From: Dokdonella_A sp963775445
Lineage (GTDB): Bacteria; Pseudomonadota; Gammaproteobacteria; Xanthomonadales; Rhodanobacteraceae
Assembly (NCBI GenBank): GCA_963775445.1
Contig: CAVZIT010000004.1
Span: 1,674,001 to 1,738,000 of the forward strand
DNA: 64,000 nt
Direction of reading: 5' to 3'
Shown here: positions 1-7,115 of the stretch, one piece after another
How positions within the stretch are numbered: position 1 is the stretch's first letter
Layout of the letters: every line of letters starts with the position of its first letter
Notes under the pieces: generated by a model
The model's database searches: none
Told to the model about the DNA's origin: nothing
What the model saw: the letters and a program-made list of their open reading frames with translations, nothing else
Made by a program: the position numbers and the translations under genes

Positions 1-19
1 ATCCGCCAAGCTGAGAACC

Positions 20-74
20 GGGTCTGAGTGCGCTTTCTTTGAGCTTGATGGCTTGAAGAATGCGCTCTGACCCC
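20..74. repeat. REP-like imperfect inverted repeat
   Basis: Positions 20-33 (GGGTCTGAGTGCGC) and 62-74 (GCGCTCTGACCCC) are imperfect inverted copies of GGGTC-n-GAG-CGC around a loop. The layout resembles REP elements linked to Y1-type (RAYT) transposases, but no transposase is seen nearby. It ends about 30 bases before the TIR gene and could form a hairpin in its leader. Confidence 0.5.
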
Positions 75-105
75 TGTTTCTCTGGTCAGGAAAAGAGTAT
101 CGCCA

Positions 106-2253
106 TTGTTGACGCAGAACTCCAAAGCAGCACCGTTCCACTATTACGCCTTCATCAGCTATAGCCACCAGGACAAGGCCTGGGCCGACTGGCTGCACAA
201 GGCGTTGGAGACTTATGCGGTGCCGAAACGGCTGGTCGGCCAGACTACCGACGCTGGCGTCATCCCGGCGCGTCTGACGCCGATCTTCCGCGACCGTGAA
301 GAGCTGGCCAGCGCGCACGACCTCGGTGGCAAGGTCAACGCCGCGCTGGCGCAGTCGGCCAACCTGATCGTGATCTGCTCGCCGCGCTCGGCGACGTCGC
401 ATTGGGTGCAGGAAGAAGTCCTCGACTACAAACGGCTCGGCCGTGTCGAGCGCATCTTCTGCCTGATCGTTGACGGCGAACCCAACGCTGGCGACCAGCC
501 CGGCCGCGCGGGCGAGGAATGCTTCGCGCCCGCGCTGCGCTTCCAGCTTGATCTCGACGGCCAACTCACCGCACGGCTGGCCGAGCCGATCGCAGCTGAC
601 GCGCGCGCGGGCAAGGATGGCAAGGGCAACGCCAAGCTGAAACTGATCGCAGGGATGCTTGCGGTGGGCTTCGACCGCCTCAAGCAACGCGAGCTGCAGC
701 GGCGTGCGCGGCGCCTGACAGCGATTGCGGCGCTGTCGGTGATTGTGATGGCAATCACCTCCATTCTGGCCATTTTCGCGCTGGTCTCGCGTCACGACGC
801 TCAGCGACGCCAAGCCCAGGCCGAAGGCATCCTGGGTTTCATGCTCGGCGATTTGCGCGGCAAGCTCGCTACGGTCGGACGGCTCGACCTGATGGTGGCG
901 GTCGACGACAAGGCCACCGCTTACTTTGGCACGCTGCAGCCGCGTGATCTCAACCAGCACGCGCTGGAGCAACAAGCGCGTTTGCTGACCGGCATCGGCC
1001 AGGTGCGATTGGACCAAGGCCACGGCGATCAAGCAATGCTGGCGTTCCGCGACTCCTATGCGCGCAGCAGCGAACTGCTCAGACGTCAGCCTGGAAACGG
1101 CCAACGGTTGTTCGACAAGGCACAGGCCGAATACTGGATTGGGTTCGCCTTCTGGCGCCAAGGGCAACTGGATAATGCGCAAGCGTGGCTACGACGTTAT
1201 CGCGACAGTGCGGTAGAGCTCGCTGCGATGGATCGAACGAATTTCGCCTGGCAGCGTGAGGTTGCTTACGGCCAGGAAAACCTGGCCACACTCGATCTGG
1301 CCCGCGGCCGCGACAAGCAGGCCAAGCGCGTTTTCCGCGCCGCATATGAGCTCTATCTTGGTTGGATGAAAACGCACCCGCACGACACTGCGTTGCGTGA
1401 CGAGGCGGCCAATATTGCCTCGTATCTTGGCAGTCTGGCGATGCAGGACGGCCAGCTTGCGGAGGCGCGCGCCCGCTACACGGAACAGGTGGATGATCTG
1501 ACCGCCAATCGCGCTGCCGAGCCCGACAACGCTCAATGGAAGTCGGAGTGGCCGGATGCGCGTCTGTTCCTGGTGGAGGTACAAGCGGAAACAGGCGATG
1601 TTGCCGACGCTCGTCGCGGTGCTGCAGACGCCACAGCCTTGGGCGAAATGCTGGCCAGGCAAGACCCAACCAACAAGACATGGCAGCTGCAGCTAGGCAA
1701 AGACTACTGGTGGCTTGCCCGCATCGATTCACGTGCGGCACCGGATGAGGCCGGGCGTGAAGCGCTCAGCGCGGAACGCATCTTCGTCGCCACCCATACG
1801 GCCGAACTGAAGGACAGCCTCACCCTGCACTGGTTGGCGAAATCGCAGATACTACTGGGCGAACTGGCGTGGCGACATGGTGAGAGCGCCGAAGCAACGA
1901 CTTGGCTGTCTCGCGCCGACGCTGAGCTGGCGCCGGCCGCCGCCACCCAACAAAACAAGGACGCCTACCGGTTGTTGTCGCCAGAATTGCACCTGTTCTT
2001 GGGCGACATTGCGGCGCAACGCGGCGATGGCGCAGCCGCACATGCTGCCTGGTCTGTTGCCGAACAGCAGCTGCGCGAAGGTACAAATCCGCCGACGTTC
2101 GATCACCTCGATCTGCTAGTGCGAATCTTGTTGGCGCAGCAGCGCGCCGCTGCGGCTTCGCCCTTTCTGGCAAGGCTGAAGGCAAGCGGGTACATCCCGC
2201 TGTACCCGTGGCAGGAGGGGGCTGGCAGCCAGATAATGGCTGAATCGCGATGA
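106..2253 (+). CDS. TIR-domain membrane protein with C-terminal TPR region
   Basis: The protein has 715 residues. An N-terminal TIR domain (about residues 10-150) shows box 1 FISYSHQD, an IFRDREEL segment and SATSHWVQEEV, whose Glu after the W lies where NAD-cleaving TIR domains carry their catalytic Glu. One hydrophobic helix follows at about 204-228, then about 480 residues of helical TPR-like repeats. The TIR part should be cytoplasmic and the repeats on the other side of the inner membrane. TIR proteins of bacteria often act in NAD+ depletion or signalling; no partner effector is recognisable here, so a defence role is only a possibility. The start is TTG at 106 with a poor ribosome site, so a slightly later start is possible. 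Confidence 0.85.
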   Translation: MLTQNSKAAPFHYYAFISYSHQDKAWADWLHKALETYAVPKRLVGQTTDAGVIPARLTPIFRDREELASAHDLGGKVNAALAQSANLIVICSPRSATSHWVQEEVLDYKRLGRVERIFCLIVDGEPNAGDQPGRAGEECFAPALRFQLDLDGQLTARLAEPIAADARAGKDGKGNAKLKLIAGMLAVGFDRLKQRELQRRARRLTAIAALSVIVMAITSILAIFALVSRHDAQRRQAQAEGILGFMLGDLRGKLATVGRLDLMVAVDDKATAYFGTLQPRDLNQHALEQQARLLTGIGQVRLDQGHGDQAMLAFRDSYARSSELLRRQPGNGQRLFDKAQAEYWIGFAFWRQGQLDNAQAWLRRYRDSAVELAAMDRTNFAWQREVAYGQENLATLDLARGRDKQAKRVFRAAYELYLGWMKTHPHDTALRDEAANIASYLGSLAMQDGQLAEARARYTEQVDDLTANRAAEPDNAQWKSEWPDARLFLVEVQAETGDVADARRGAADATALGEMLARQDPTNKTWQLQLGKDYWWLARIDSRAAPDEAGREALSAERIFVATHTAELKDSLTLHWLAKSQILLGELAWRHGESAEATTWLSRADAELAPAAATQQNKDAYRLLSPELHLFLGDIAAQRGDGAAAHAAWSVAEQQLREGTNPPTFDHLDLLVRILLAQQRAAAASPFLARLKASGYIPLYPWQEGAGSQIMAESR

Positions 2254-2355
2254 CCTGCGCGATCCAATGCAGAGACAGTCAACCTTATATCCATGGACCG
2301 GTGGACCGCGCGTCCATCGTTTGGGCCCGGAGCGGCCGAACCTGAAGCCGGAGCA

Positions 2356-2784
2356 ATGGCAATGTCAAACAGCAATATCAGCGTGGTGCTCAATGTTTGC
2401 AACTTCCACAACAACGACGGCCATTGGACCAATATTAGCGCCGCTAACGGCAGTCCCTACAGCTATCAATATTCCGGCGGCAACGACCGCGACCAAGATA
2501 GTCCGCACGGTCATCCTCACGGCCACATAAAGCACCTCGTCGGCCATGGTACCGCCACCATTGAAATACAGTTGCAATGCGACCCGCGTTACGTGTTCAA
2601 CCAAACATCCTTCGATGGAAATCACCAAAGCCAACTGAAGTGGCAAGGCACAGACTCGAGAAGGCGGACAATCAAGAACGAATGCACCCAGGCGACCACT
2701 GCGAATTACAAGATAACCATCATGGATACGACTGCCGGCACCACGCTCGATTGCGATCCAGCGATCAGAAATGTACCGGATTAA
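2356..2784 (+). CDS. Hypothetical protein, 142 aa
   Basis: I do not recognise this family. ATG 2356 is preceded by a GGAG about 3 bases upstream; an earlier ATG at 2293 would add 21 low-complexity residues. The protein is polar, rich in Asn, His and Thr, with a DSPHGHPHGHIKHLVGHG segment and three Cys in the second half. There is no clear signal peptide or membrane segment. It lies about 100 bases after the TIR gene on the same strand, so co-transcription is plausible. The predicted pattern of alternating polar and hydrophobic residues suggests a beta fold. Confidence 0.5.
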   Translation: MAMSNSNISVVLNVCNFHNNDGHWTNISAANGSPYSYQYSGGNDRDQDSPHGHPHGHIKHLVGHGTATIEIQLQCDPRYVFNQTSFDGNHQSQLKWQGTDSRRRTIKNECTQATTANYKITIMDTTAGTTLDCDPAIRNVPD

Positions 2785-3097
2785 CAGGCAAGCTCGAGCA
2801 GACGATGCGGTTTGAAGGAAACCACCGGAGCGGCGTCACTGGATTTCGTCCACCATGACGCAATTGGGGCACACCGGCACCCTCAGCGGTGCGGCGGGCA
2901 GGGTAACCGGCAGCACCGTCTGCAGCCGCTTGATGCTGCGATACCTGCTGAAGGGTCCGCTGGTGATGCGCCAGGCGCTTGAACTCTTGCCTGACGGCTC
3001 GATCGACACGTCGGTCGGATCACCTTGCTCGGTATTCCGGTGGCACATTTGCGGGAGACCATATCGCGCAAGTCAAGGATGGACCGCGGGAAAAAGG
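2785..3097. other. No supported gene
   Basis: This stretch separates the TIR/hypothetical pair from the convergent IMPACT-family gene. A 70-codon minus-strand frame ending at 2836 has a C-terminal VCPNC-like segment, but I cannot tie it to a family and regard it as a possible 3' gene fragment only. The region ends in the short repeat at 3098. Confidence 0.4.
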
Positions 3098-3114
3098 TGT
3101 CAGGGACAATTTTC
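3098..3114 (+). repeat. Dispersed 17-bp repeat, copy 1
   Basis: TGTCAGGGACAATTTTC. An identical 17-mer lies at 11629-11645 and a diverged one (TGTCAGGGGCAATTC) at 16146-16160, each preceded by a run of A or T. Copy 1 overlaps the 3' end of the IMPACT-family gene and supplies its last codons and stop. Confidence 0.7.
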
Positions 3115-3708
3115 GGGTAATGGGGCAAGGCTCCCTCGGCCATGGGTAGCATCGGCTACCAAGTGCGCAAGGGCAGACTCATCGCCTGACGGCACGGCGA
3201 GGATGGCCTCCACCGCGAGTGCCCCATAGGTTGCGTTTTCGATGGCGATGTCCCGCTCGCGGATACGTCCCTCCAGCAGCGACCATTGGGCAAAATCGCA
3301 GCGGAGGGTCATGCGCGTAATGTAGGCGATGGGCTGTCTGGCGGCCAGTTGCAGGCACTGCGCGGCGGTACCGCCGTAGGCGCGGATGAGGCCGCCGATG
3401 CCAAGTTTGATGCCGCCGAACCATCGTGTAACCAGGACGACCGCATGGTCGAAACCTTGCCCATCGATGGCGGCCAGGATGGGTTTGCCCGCACTGCTCG
3501 ATGGTTCGCCGTCGTCATTGAAGCGGTAGGCCTGACCGATGCGGTAGGCCCAGCAATGATGACCGCCGCCGTTGTCGCGCAGGCTGTCGACAAATGCCAT
3601 GGCGACTTCGGGCGAGTCTGCTGGCACCGCTTGCGCGAGGAAGCGGCTCTTCCTGATTTCGACCGCATGCGAGCAGGGAGCAGCCAACGTGGCGAGTGTT
3701 TCGGTCAT
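3100..3708 (-). CDS. yigZ: IMPACT/UPF0029 family protein (YigZ-like)
   Basis: The 202-residue protein matches the YigZ/YvyE family in length and in motifs: DNGGGHHCWAYRIG, FNDDGEPSSSAGKPIL and VTRWFGGIKLGIGGLIRAYG. The family has an N-terminal ribosomal S5-like fold with a ferredoxin-like C-terminal domain; its molecular role in bacteria is not settled, although eukaryotic IMPACT regulates translation through GCN2. The last codons (PENCP-stop) are read from the dispersed 17-bp repeat, so the natural C-terminus has probably been replaced by repeat sequence. It stands alone on the minus strand, about 90 bases upstream of a SpoIIAA-like gene. Confidence 0.9.
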   Translation of the reverse strand: MTETLATLAAPCSHAVEIRKSRFLAQAVPADSPEVAMAFVDSLRDNGGGHHCWAYRIGQAYRFNDDGEPSSSAGKPILAAIDGQGFDHAVVLVTRWFGGIKLGIGGLIRAYGGTAAQCLQLAARQPIAYITRMTLRCDFAQWSLLEGRIRERDIAIENATYGALAVEAILAVPSGDESALAHLVADATHGRGSLAPLPENCP

Positions 3709-3798
3709 GTGATGGAGTGCGGGTCAGTGAAGCCGCGGCTGAGATGGCAGGGCCATTTTCATGGCCGCGGTGCGTTCGTCGGCTACTGACGTTGGCGC

Positions 3799-4539
3799 TC
3801 AGCCTTGCAACCAGCTCATGGCCTCGTCGCGCTCGTCGTAGCCGAATTTGCGGATCTTGGCCAGCATCAACGGATCAAGCACGCGGTCGGCGAACGTTCC
3901 CATTGGGCTGTCGGTAACCAGGGCAATCTTGTTGATCTTGTCGTGCACGCTGGTGACGAACTTCAGGTGTGCGAACAACGCGCCGACGCTCTGCCAGCCG
4001 GGAAATTTCCGGCTGTGTATCAGGATGCCGCGAAGTCGGTCATGGTCCTTGAGATAATCGTCGATCGCCTTGCCGACAGCTTCGAAATCGTCTTCGCTCA
4101 GCGCCTCGTCCGCGACTGGAGCCAGCACCAGGATCCCGGCATCGCCATCGAGCGTGACGCTGATGCGCGCGCGGTCCCGTTCGCAAACCCATTCTCTTGC
4201 AGCCGCGTAATCGTTGCTGTCGAAGTGCCGCAGTTCTCCGGGCGAAAACACCCTGAACAACTTGACGGCGTTCTCCAGCCATTTGATGTCGCTGACGATC
4301 GCCATGCGCGCCCAGTGGCCGATCCTTCCCAGCCCCAGCCGCAGGTCCTGCCACACCGCGCCGGCCTCCATGCCTTTCCATTCACCATCGATGCAGCACA
4401 GCAAGTCGAGCTTGCGGTGATCTTTCAGCTTCTCATTGACCAGTGGGACGAGCTGTTTCTCGTAATCCTCGGCGCGCAACTTGTCGTTGATCCTGATGCC
4501 GATCACGTGATCCGGAAGTCCATCGATGATAGTCAACAT
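3799..4539 (-). CDS. Tandem SpoIIAA-like (STAS-fold) domain protein
   Basis: The 246 residues form two copies of the SpoIIAA-like fold (PF11964 type), about 1-122 and 125-246. Each has a hydrophobic strand, a charged helix and a KWLENAVKLFRVFSPGE-type or SPMGTFADRVLDP-type loop typical of the family. Single-domain members of about 120 residues are usual, so this is a duplicated form. The proteins are small, soluble and of unknown function, suspected to bind lipids or partner proteins. ATG 4539 has an AGGA-type site just upstream. A 387-codon frame on the other strand is a shadow. Confidence 0.85.
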   Translation of the reverse strand: MLTIIDGLPDHVIGIRINDKLRAEDYEKQLVPLVNEKLKDHRKLDLLCCIDGEWKGMEAGAVWQDLRLGLGRIGHWARMAIVSDIKWLENAVKLFRVFSPGELRHFDSNDYAAAREWVCERDRARISVTLDGDAGILVLAPVADEALSEDDFEAVGKAIDDYLKDHDRLRGILIHSRKFPGWQSVGALFAHLKFVTSVHDKINKIALVTDSPMGTFADRVLDPLMLAKIRKFGYDERDEAMSWLQG

Positions 4540-4660
4540 GGTGCTGTTCCTCCGTTGTGGCGCTGGATGGCTCGGCGCGAAAGGGGATGGACAGGATTTG
4601 CTTCGTTCAATTCCCTTTGCCCCCCGATCGAGAAGTGGAGCCGACCGCGTTTTGACATTG

Positions 4661-4888
4661 CTAGTCGAGTTTCAGCTCCATGCCCAAGTCGGACTTTACC
4701 GCCTTCAGCCAGTCGGCATCGCTCTGGGAGTTCCACTCCGTCCACCGCTCATCGCTCATGGCGGCGCGCCAGGTCAGAAATGGCGCCGCGTCTGGACTTG
4801 CTGGATGCCGCAACTGGATGGTCTGGGACTCCACGATCTCCCGAATCTTGTCCGCGACCATGTCGGGCTGGGCGCAGGGGCCGGCCAT
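4661..4888 (-). pseudogene. C-terminal remnant of a short-chain dehydrogenase
   Basis: The open frame of 75 codons matches only the end of NAD(P)-dependent SDR enzymes: a PDMVADKIREIVES helix, then QLRHPASPDAAPFLTWRAAM and a closing DERWTEW...DADWLKAVKSDLG segment. The Rossmann motif (TGxxxGIG) and the YxxxK catalytic pair are absent, because the reading frame has no homologous sequence upstream of about 4888. It is therefore a truncated gene, probably not functional. An AAAAAAGGGGATCAGGTTCA tract resembling repeat debris lies just upstream at about 4972-4991. Confidence 0.65.
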
Positions 4889-5077
4889 TGCGCCCGCGAA
4901 GAGCGCCGCCAGTCGCCGTCAAAGGGTTCAACCCTTCCACTCGCAAAGACGCAGCAAGATGCCGCTGACGTAAAAAAGGGGATCAGGTTCAGTTCGTCGA
5001 AGCATGGTTTGCATGAGCAGTGAGCCGAACTCCGACGAGATTGTAGTTGAATCGCGCTGTGGACGATCCCGGCAGCT

Positions 5078-5293
5078 TCACAGCTTTTCGAATTCCCGTT
5101 TGAGGTCGTAGCCCTTGTCGGTGATGATGAGCTCGAGCGTCTTCACGCGCTGCTCAAGTGCGTCGATGCGGGCCTGATATTGCGGATTTTCACGTGGCTG
5201 CATGTGTTTCATGCGCAGGTGATCACGAACGATGCGAGCCCCTAAGACGATGACGATGATGCCGAGGACGAAGAGCTGGCCGTGTTCCATCAT
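5078..5293 (-). CDS. Small membrane protein of the psp operon
   Basis: The 71-residue protein has one N-terminal transmembrane helix (about residues 6-22, LFVLGIIVIVLGARIV) followed by a charged region and a short coiled coil ending in GYDLKREFEKL. The same YDL-x-REF tail occurs in the PspC and PspA proteins of this operon (YDLDRQFRDLEN and NDLDREFADLET), which suggests a shared interaction element. It is PspB-like in size and design but lies last in the operon, 6 bases after the second pspC. I infer a role in the envelope-stress complex. Confidence 0.75.
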   Translation of the reverse strand: MMEHGQLFVLGIIVIVLGARIVRDHLRMKHMQPRENPQYQARIDALEQRVKTLELIITDKGYDLKREFEKL

Positions 5294-5299
5294 TGATTC

Positions 5300-5692
5300 C
5301 TAGTTTTCCAGATCGCGAAATTGGCGGTCGAGGTCGTATCGACGCGAAGTGACGTAGCCTTCCATGCGCTGCAACCTGATGTCGAGCTCGCGAAAGCGAT
5401 CGCGGATATCGCGACAGGCCTCAGCCGCTGAACGCCTCGCGCCGCGCCAGTATTCCTCATCGCTATCGCCATCGTGCAGCGTGTCCGGTCGGGTCGGAAG
5501 CATGAAACCAACTACGAGGTACGCAATCAGCGTCAGCGCGTGGAACCAGAACAGCGCAATGATCGCAAGGATGCGGATGAAGGTGACGTTGCAGCCGGAA
5601 TAGTCGGCCAGCCCCGCGCACACACCCATCAGCTTGCCCTGGCCTGGATCCCGGTAAAGGCGCGATGCGCGCCACTTGCCGTGGTATCTCAT
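5300..5692 (-). CDS. pspC: PspC domain protein, long form
   Basis: The 130 residues contain a PspC domain (about 10-70): a LYRDPGQGKLMGVCAGLADY entry followed by a hydrophobic segment FIRILAIIALFWFHALTLIA and a second LVVGFMLP turn. The C-terminal half is charged and helical and ends in YDLDRQFRDLEN, like PspA. In Proteobacteria PspC sits in the inner membrane and binds PspA when secretin or proton-motive-force stress occurs. Its ATG overlaps the stop of the preceding pspC-like gene by 4 bases (ATGA), so the two are translationally coupled. Confidence 0.9.
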   Translation of the reverse strand: MRYHGKWRASRLYRDPGQGKLMGVCAGLADYSGCNVTFIRILAIIALFWFHALTLIAYLVVGFMLPTRPDTLHDGDSDEEYWRGARRSAAEACRDIRDRFRELDIRLQRMEGYVTSRRYDLDRQFRDLEN

Positions 5693-5967
5693 GACCCGAC
5701 TCCGTCGCGGCGTGATTGCCAGAAGCTGCGTTCATCGCCATCGCCGCAATAGCGCAGCGGTCGCTCAGGCAGGATCAGGGCAGCGACGACATAGGCGATC
5801 ACGGCGGTTACCGGGAAAAACCAGCCCACTGCCAGCGCTCCGATGCGCGTCATCCACAGCGGCCATTCGAAACGTTCGGCGATACCCGCGCATACGCCCA
5901 GGATCACACCGCGTTCCGGGTTGCGAAAGAACGGGCGCGAGCGGTGTTCGTCCCGTGAATGGTTCAT
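5689..5967 (-). CDS. PspC domain protein, short form
   Basis: The 92 residues are almost only a PspC domain: FFRNPERGVILGVCAGIAER, then MTRIGALAVGWFFPVTAVIAYVV and LILPERP. It is a second PspC-type protein in one operon, shorter than its neighbour and lacking the long coiled tail. Its ATG overlaps a TGA in another frame (ATGA at 5964-5967), which is the ancestral end of the broken pspB just upstream. This shows the original order pspA-pspB-pspC-pspC. Confidence 0.9.
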   Translation of the reverse strand: MNHSRDEHRSRPFFRNPERGVILGVCAGIAERFEWPLWMTRIGALAVGWFFPVTAVIAYVVAALILPERPLRYCGDGDERSFWQSRRDGVGS

Positions 5968-6180
5968 GCCTTGTTCCTCCGGTGGGTGCTCTGTGTACGC
6001 GGAATGGATTCCAGCGCCTTCATGCGGCCTCCATCCCGTTGGCCATGTGCCATAAATCCGACAGCTTTTTTTTCGTCATCGCGCGTCGTGCCTTGCGCGT
6101 ACCGGCGTTCGGTCATCCAGTGGAGGATCAGCCACGGCAGGAGCGATGAAGAAATGGGAGATGGCGAACACGCCCGCCAA
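5964..6180 (-). pseudogene. pspB: Frameshifted pspB
   Basis: Between pspA and pspC the minus strand encodes PspB in pieces. A first frame from TTG 6180 gives AGVFAISHFFIAP. A second gives LPWLILHWMTERRYAQGTTR-DDEK, the membrane exit and charged segment of PspB. After an A8 run (T8 on plus, 6066-6073) a third frame gives KLSDLWHMANGMEA. A last shift returns to RMKALESI and RRNKA-stop. At least three frame changes are needed. PspB normally is a 70-80 residue single-span protein that acts with PspC. Its loss may be balanced by the small membrane protein at 5078-5293. Sequencing error in the A8 run could explain one shift but hardly all. Confidence 0.75.
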
Positions 6181-6194
6181 ATCCCGGTGGTCTC

Positions 6195-6875
6195 CTACTT
6201 CGCGTCAGCGGCTTTTGCCGAACCCATGCGTTCCTTCAACGCAGCCAGCTCGGCCTCGACGTGGTCGTTGGTCTCCAGGTCCGCGAATTCGCGGTCGAGA
6301 TCGTTCGGTTTGCCCAGGTCGTACGCTTCGACCTTGCCTTCCATGTGCTCCAGCTTGCGCTCGTAGTGCTCGAACCGGCCCAACGCATGGTTGATGCGCT
6401 CGTCGTGGATCCGGCTGCGCGCCTTCAGCCGATGGGCCGCCGTATGGTGACGGGATTCGAAGGTCTTCTGGCGACGCTTGGCATCGGACAACTTGACCTG
6501 CAGCGCGGCGATGTCGTCGTTGAGTTTGGCCAGGCCCAGTTCGACCTGATCGTATTGCTCCTTGAGCGACGCCTGCGCGCCATCCATGCGCTTCTTTTCG
6601 ACCAGCGCCGCCTTGGCCAGGTCGTCCCGCCCCTTGGTGATGGCCAGCTCCGCCCGCCGTTGCCACTCGTCGGCTTCGCGCGTGGCGTAGGCCATGCGGC
6701 GCTCCAGTTCCTTGCGGTCGGCTATCGCGCGTGCCGCAGCGGAGCGCACTTCCACCAGGGTGTCCTCCATTTCCTGGATGATCAGCCGCACTACTTTTTC
6801 CGGTTCTTCGGCCTTGTCCAGCATCGCGTTGATGTTGGAGTTGATGATGTCGCTCATTCTCGAAAAAACGCCCAT
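6195..6875 (-). CDS. pspA: Phage shock protein A
   Basis: PspA is a peripheral inner-membrane protein of the ESCRT-III/Vipp1 family that stabilises damaged membrane and inhibits PspF. I start it at ATG 6875 (GVFSRMSDIINSNINAMLDK), with a GAGG ribosome site and a sigma-54 promoter about 45 bases upstream; the open frame continues further but no motif supports that. The 226 residues are nearly all coiled coil, with the amphipathic N-terminal helix and the AEEPEKVVRLIIQEMED motif of the family. The C-terminus carries NDLDREFADLE, like the PspC and small-protein tails here. It leads the operon pspA-(pspB)-pspC-pspC-small membrane protein. Confidence 0.95.
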   Translation of the reverse strand: MGVFSRMSDIINSNINAMLDKAEEPEKVVRLIIQEMEDTLVEVRSAAARAIADRKELERRMAYATREADEWQRRAELAITKGRDDLAKAALVEKKRMDGAQASLKEQYDQVELGLAKLNDDIAALQVKLSDAKRRQKTFESRHHTAAHRLKARSRIHDERINHALGRFEHYERKLEHMEGKVEAYDLGKPNDLDREFADLETNDHVEAELAALKERMGSAKAADAK

Positions 6876-6916
6876 GTTTGCTTGCCTCGCGGGGTGAAGG
6901 GCCACGAGGTTCATGG

Positions 6917-6933
6917 AGCAGGTGTCGTGCCAA
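6917..6933 (-). promoter_or_regulatory. Sigma-54 promoter of the psp operon
   Basis: Read on the minus strand the sequence is TTGGCACGACACCTGCT. It matches the -24/-12 consensus YTGGCACGRNNNTTGCW at every fixed base except one (C for the first T of TTGC). The expected start of transcription lies near 6905, giving a leader of about 30 bases before ATG 6875. The divergent pspF gene encodes the matching activator with an intact GAFTGA motif. Confidence 0.85.
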
Positions 6934-7035
6934 GTCCGTGTTCGTAGATAACGCATTGAAAGATAACAATGTATTTTCAGATCATCGACGGCGGGCCTTC
7001 TTCCGAAAGGTCAATCTAGCTTTTATATAGGCAAG

Positions 7036-7054
7036 TTGACTAAATATAAGTCAA
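7036..7054. promoter_or_regulatory. AT-rich inverted repeat in the pspA-pspF spacer
   Basis: TTGACT and AGTCAA flank a 7-base AT-rich centre (AAATATA). The site lies 62 bases before the preferred pspF start and about 100 bases upstream of the sigma-54 promoter on the pspA side. That position would suit a PspF or IHF binding site, or an element of the pspF promoter. No experiment-based assignment is possible from sequence alone. Confidence 0.4.
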
Positions 7055-7115
7055 TATGGATAGTGCAGGGCAGCACCCGTCATCCCGACCTCTGCGCCGA
7101 AACCGCGTGAAACCG

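Noticed and set aside
2836..3048. 70-codon minus-strand frame ending in a VCPNC-like segment
   Set aside because: Possibly the end of a lost gene, but I cannot name a family and no start or upstream part is seen.
3805..4968. 387-codon open frame opposite the SpoIIAA-like gene
   Set aside because: It lies antisense to a gene with clear family motifs; its protein has no fold and a composition typical of an antisense shadow in GC-rich DNA.
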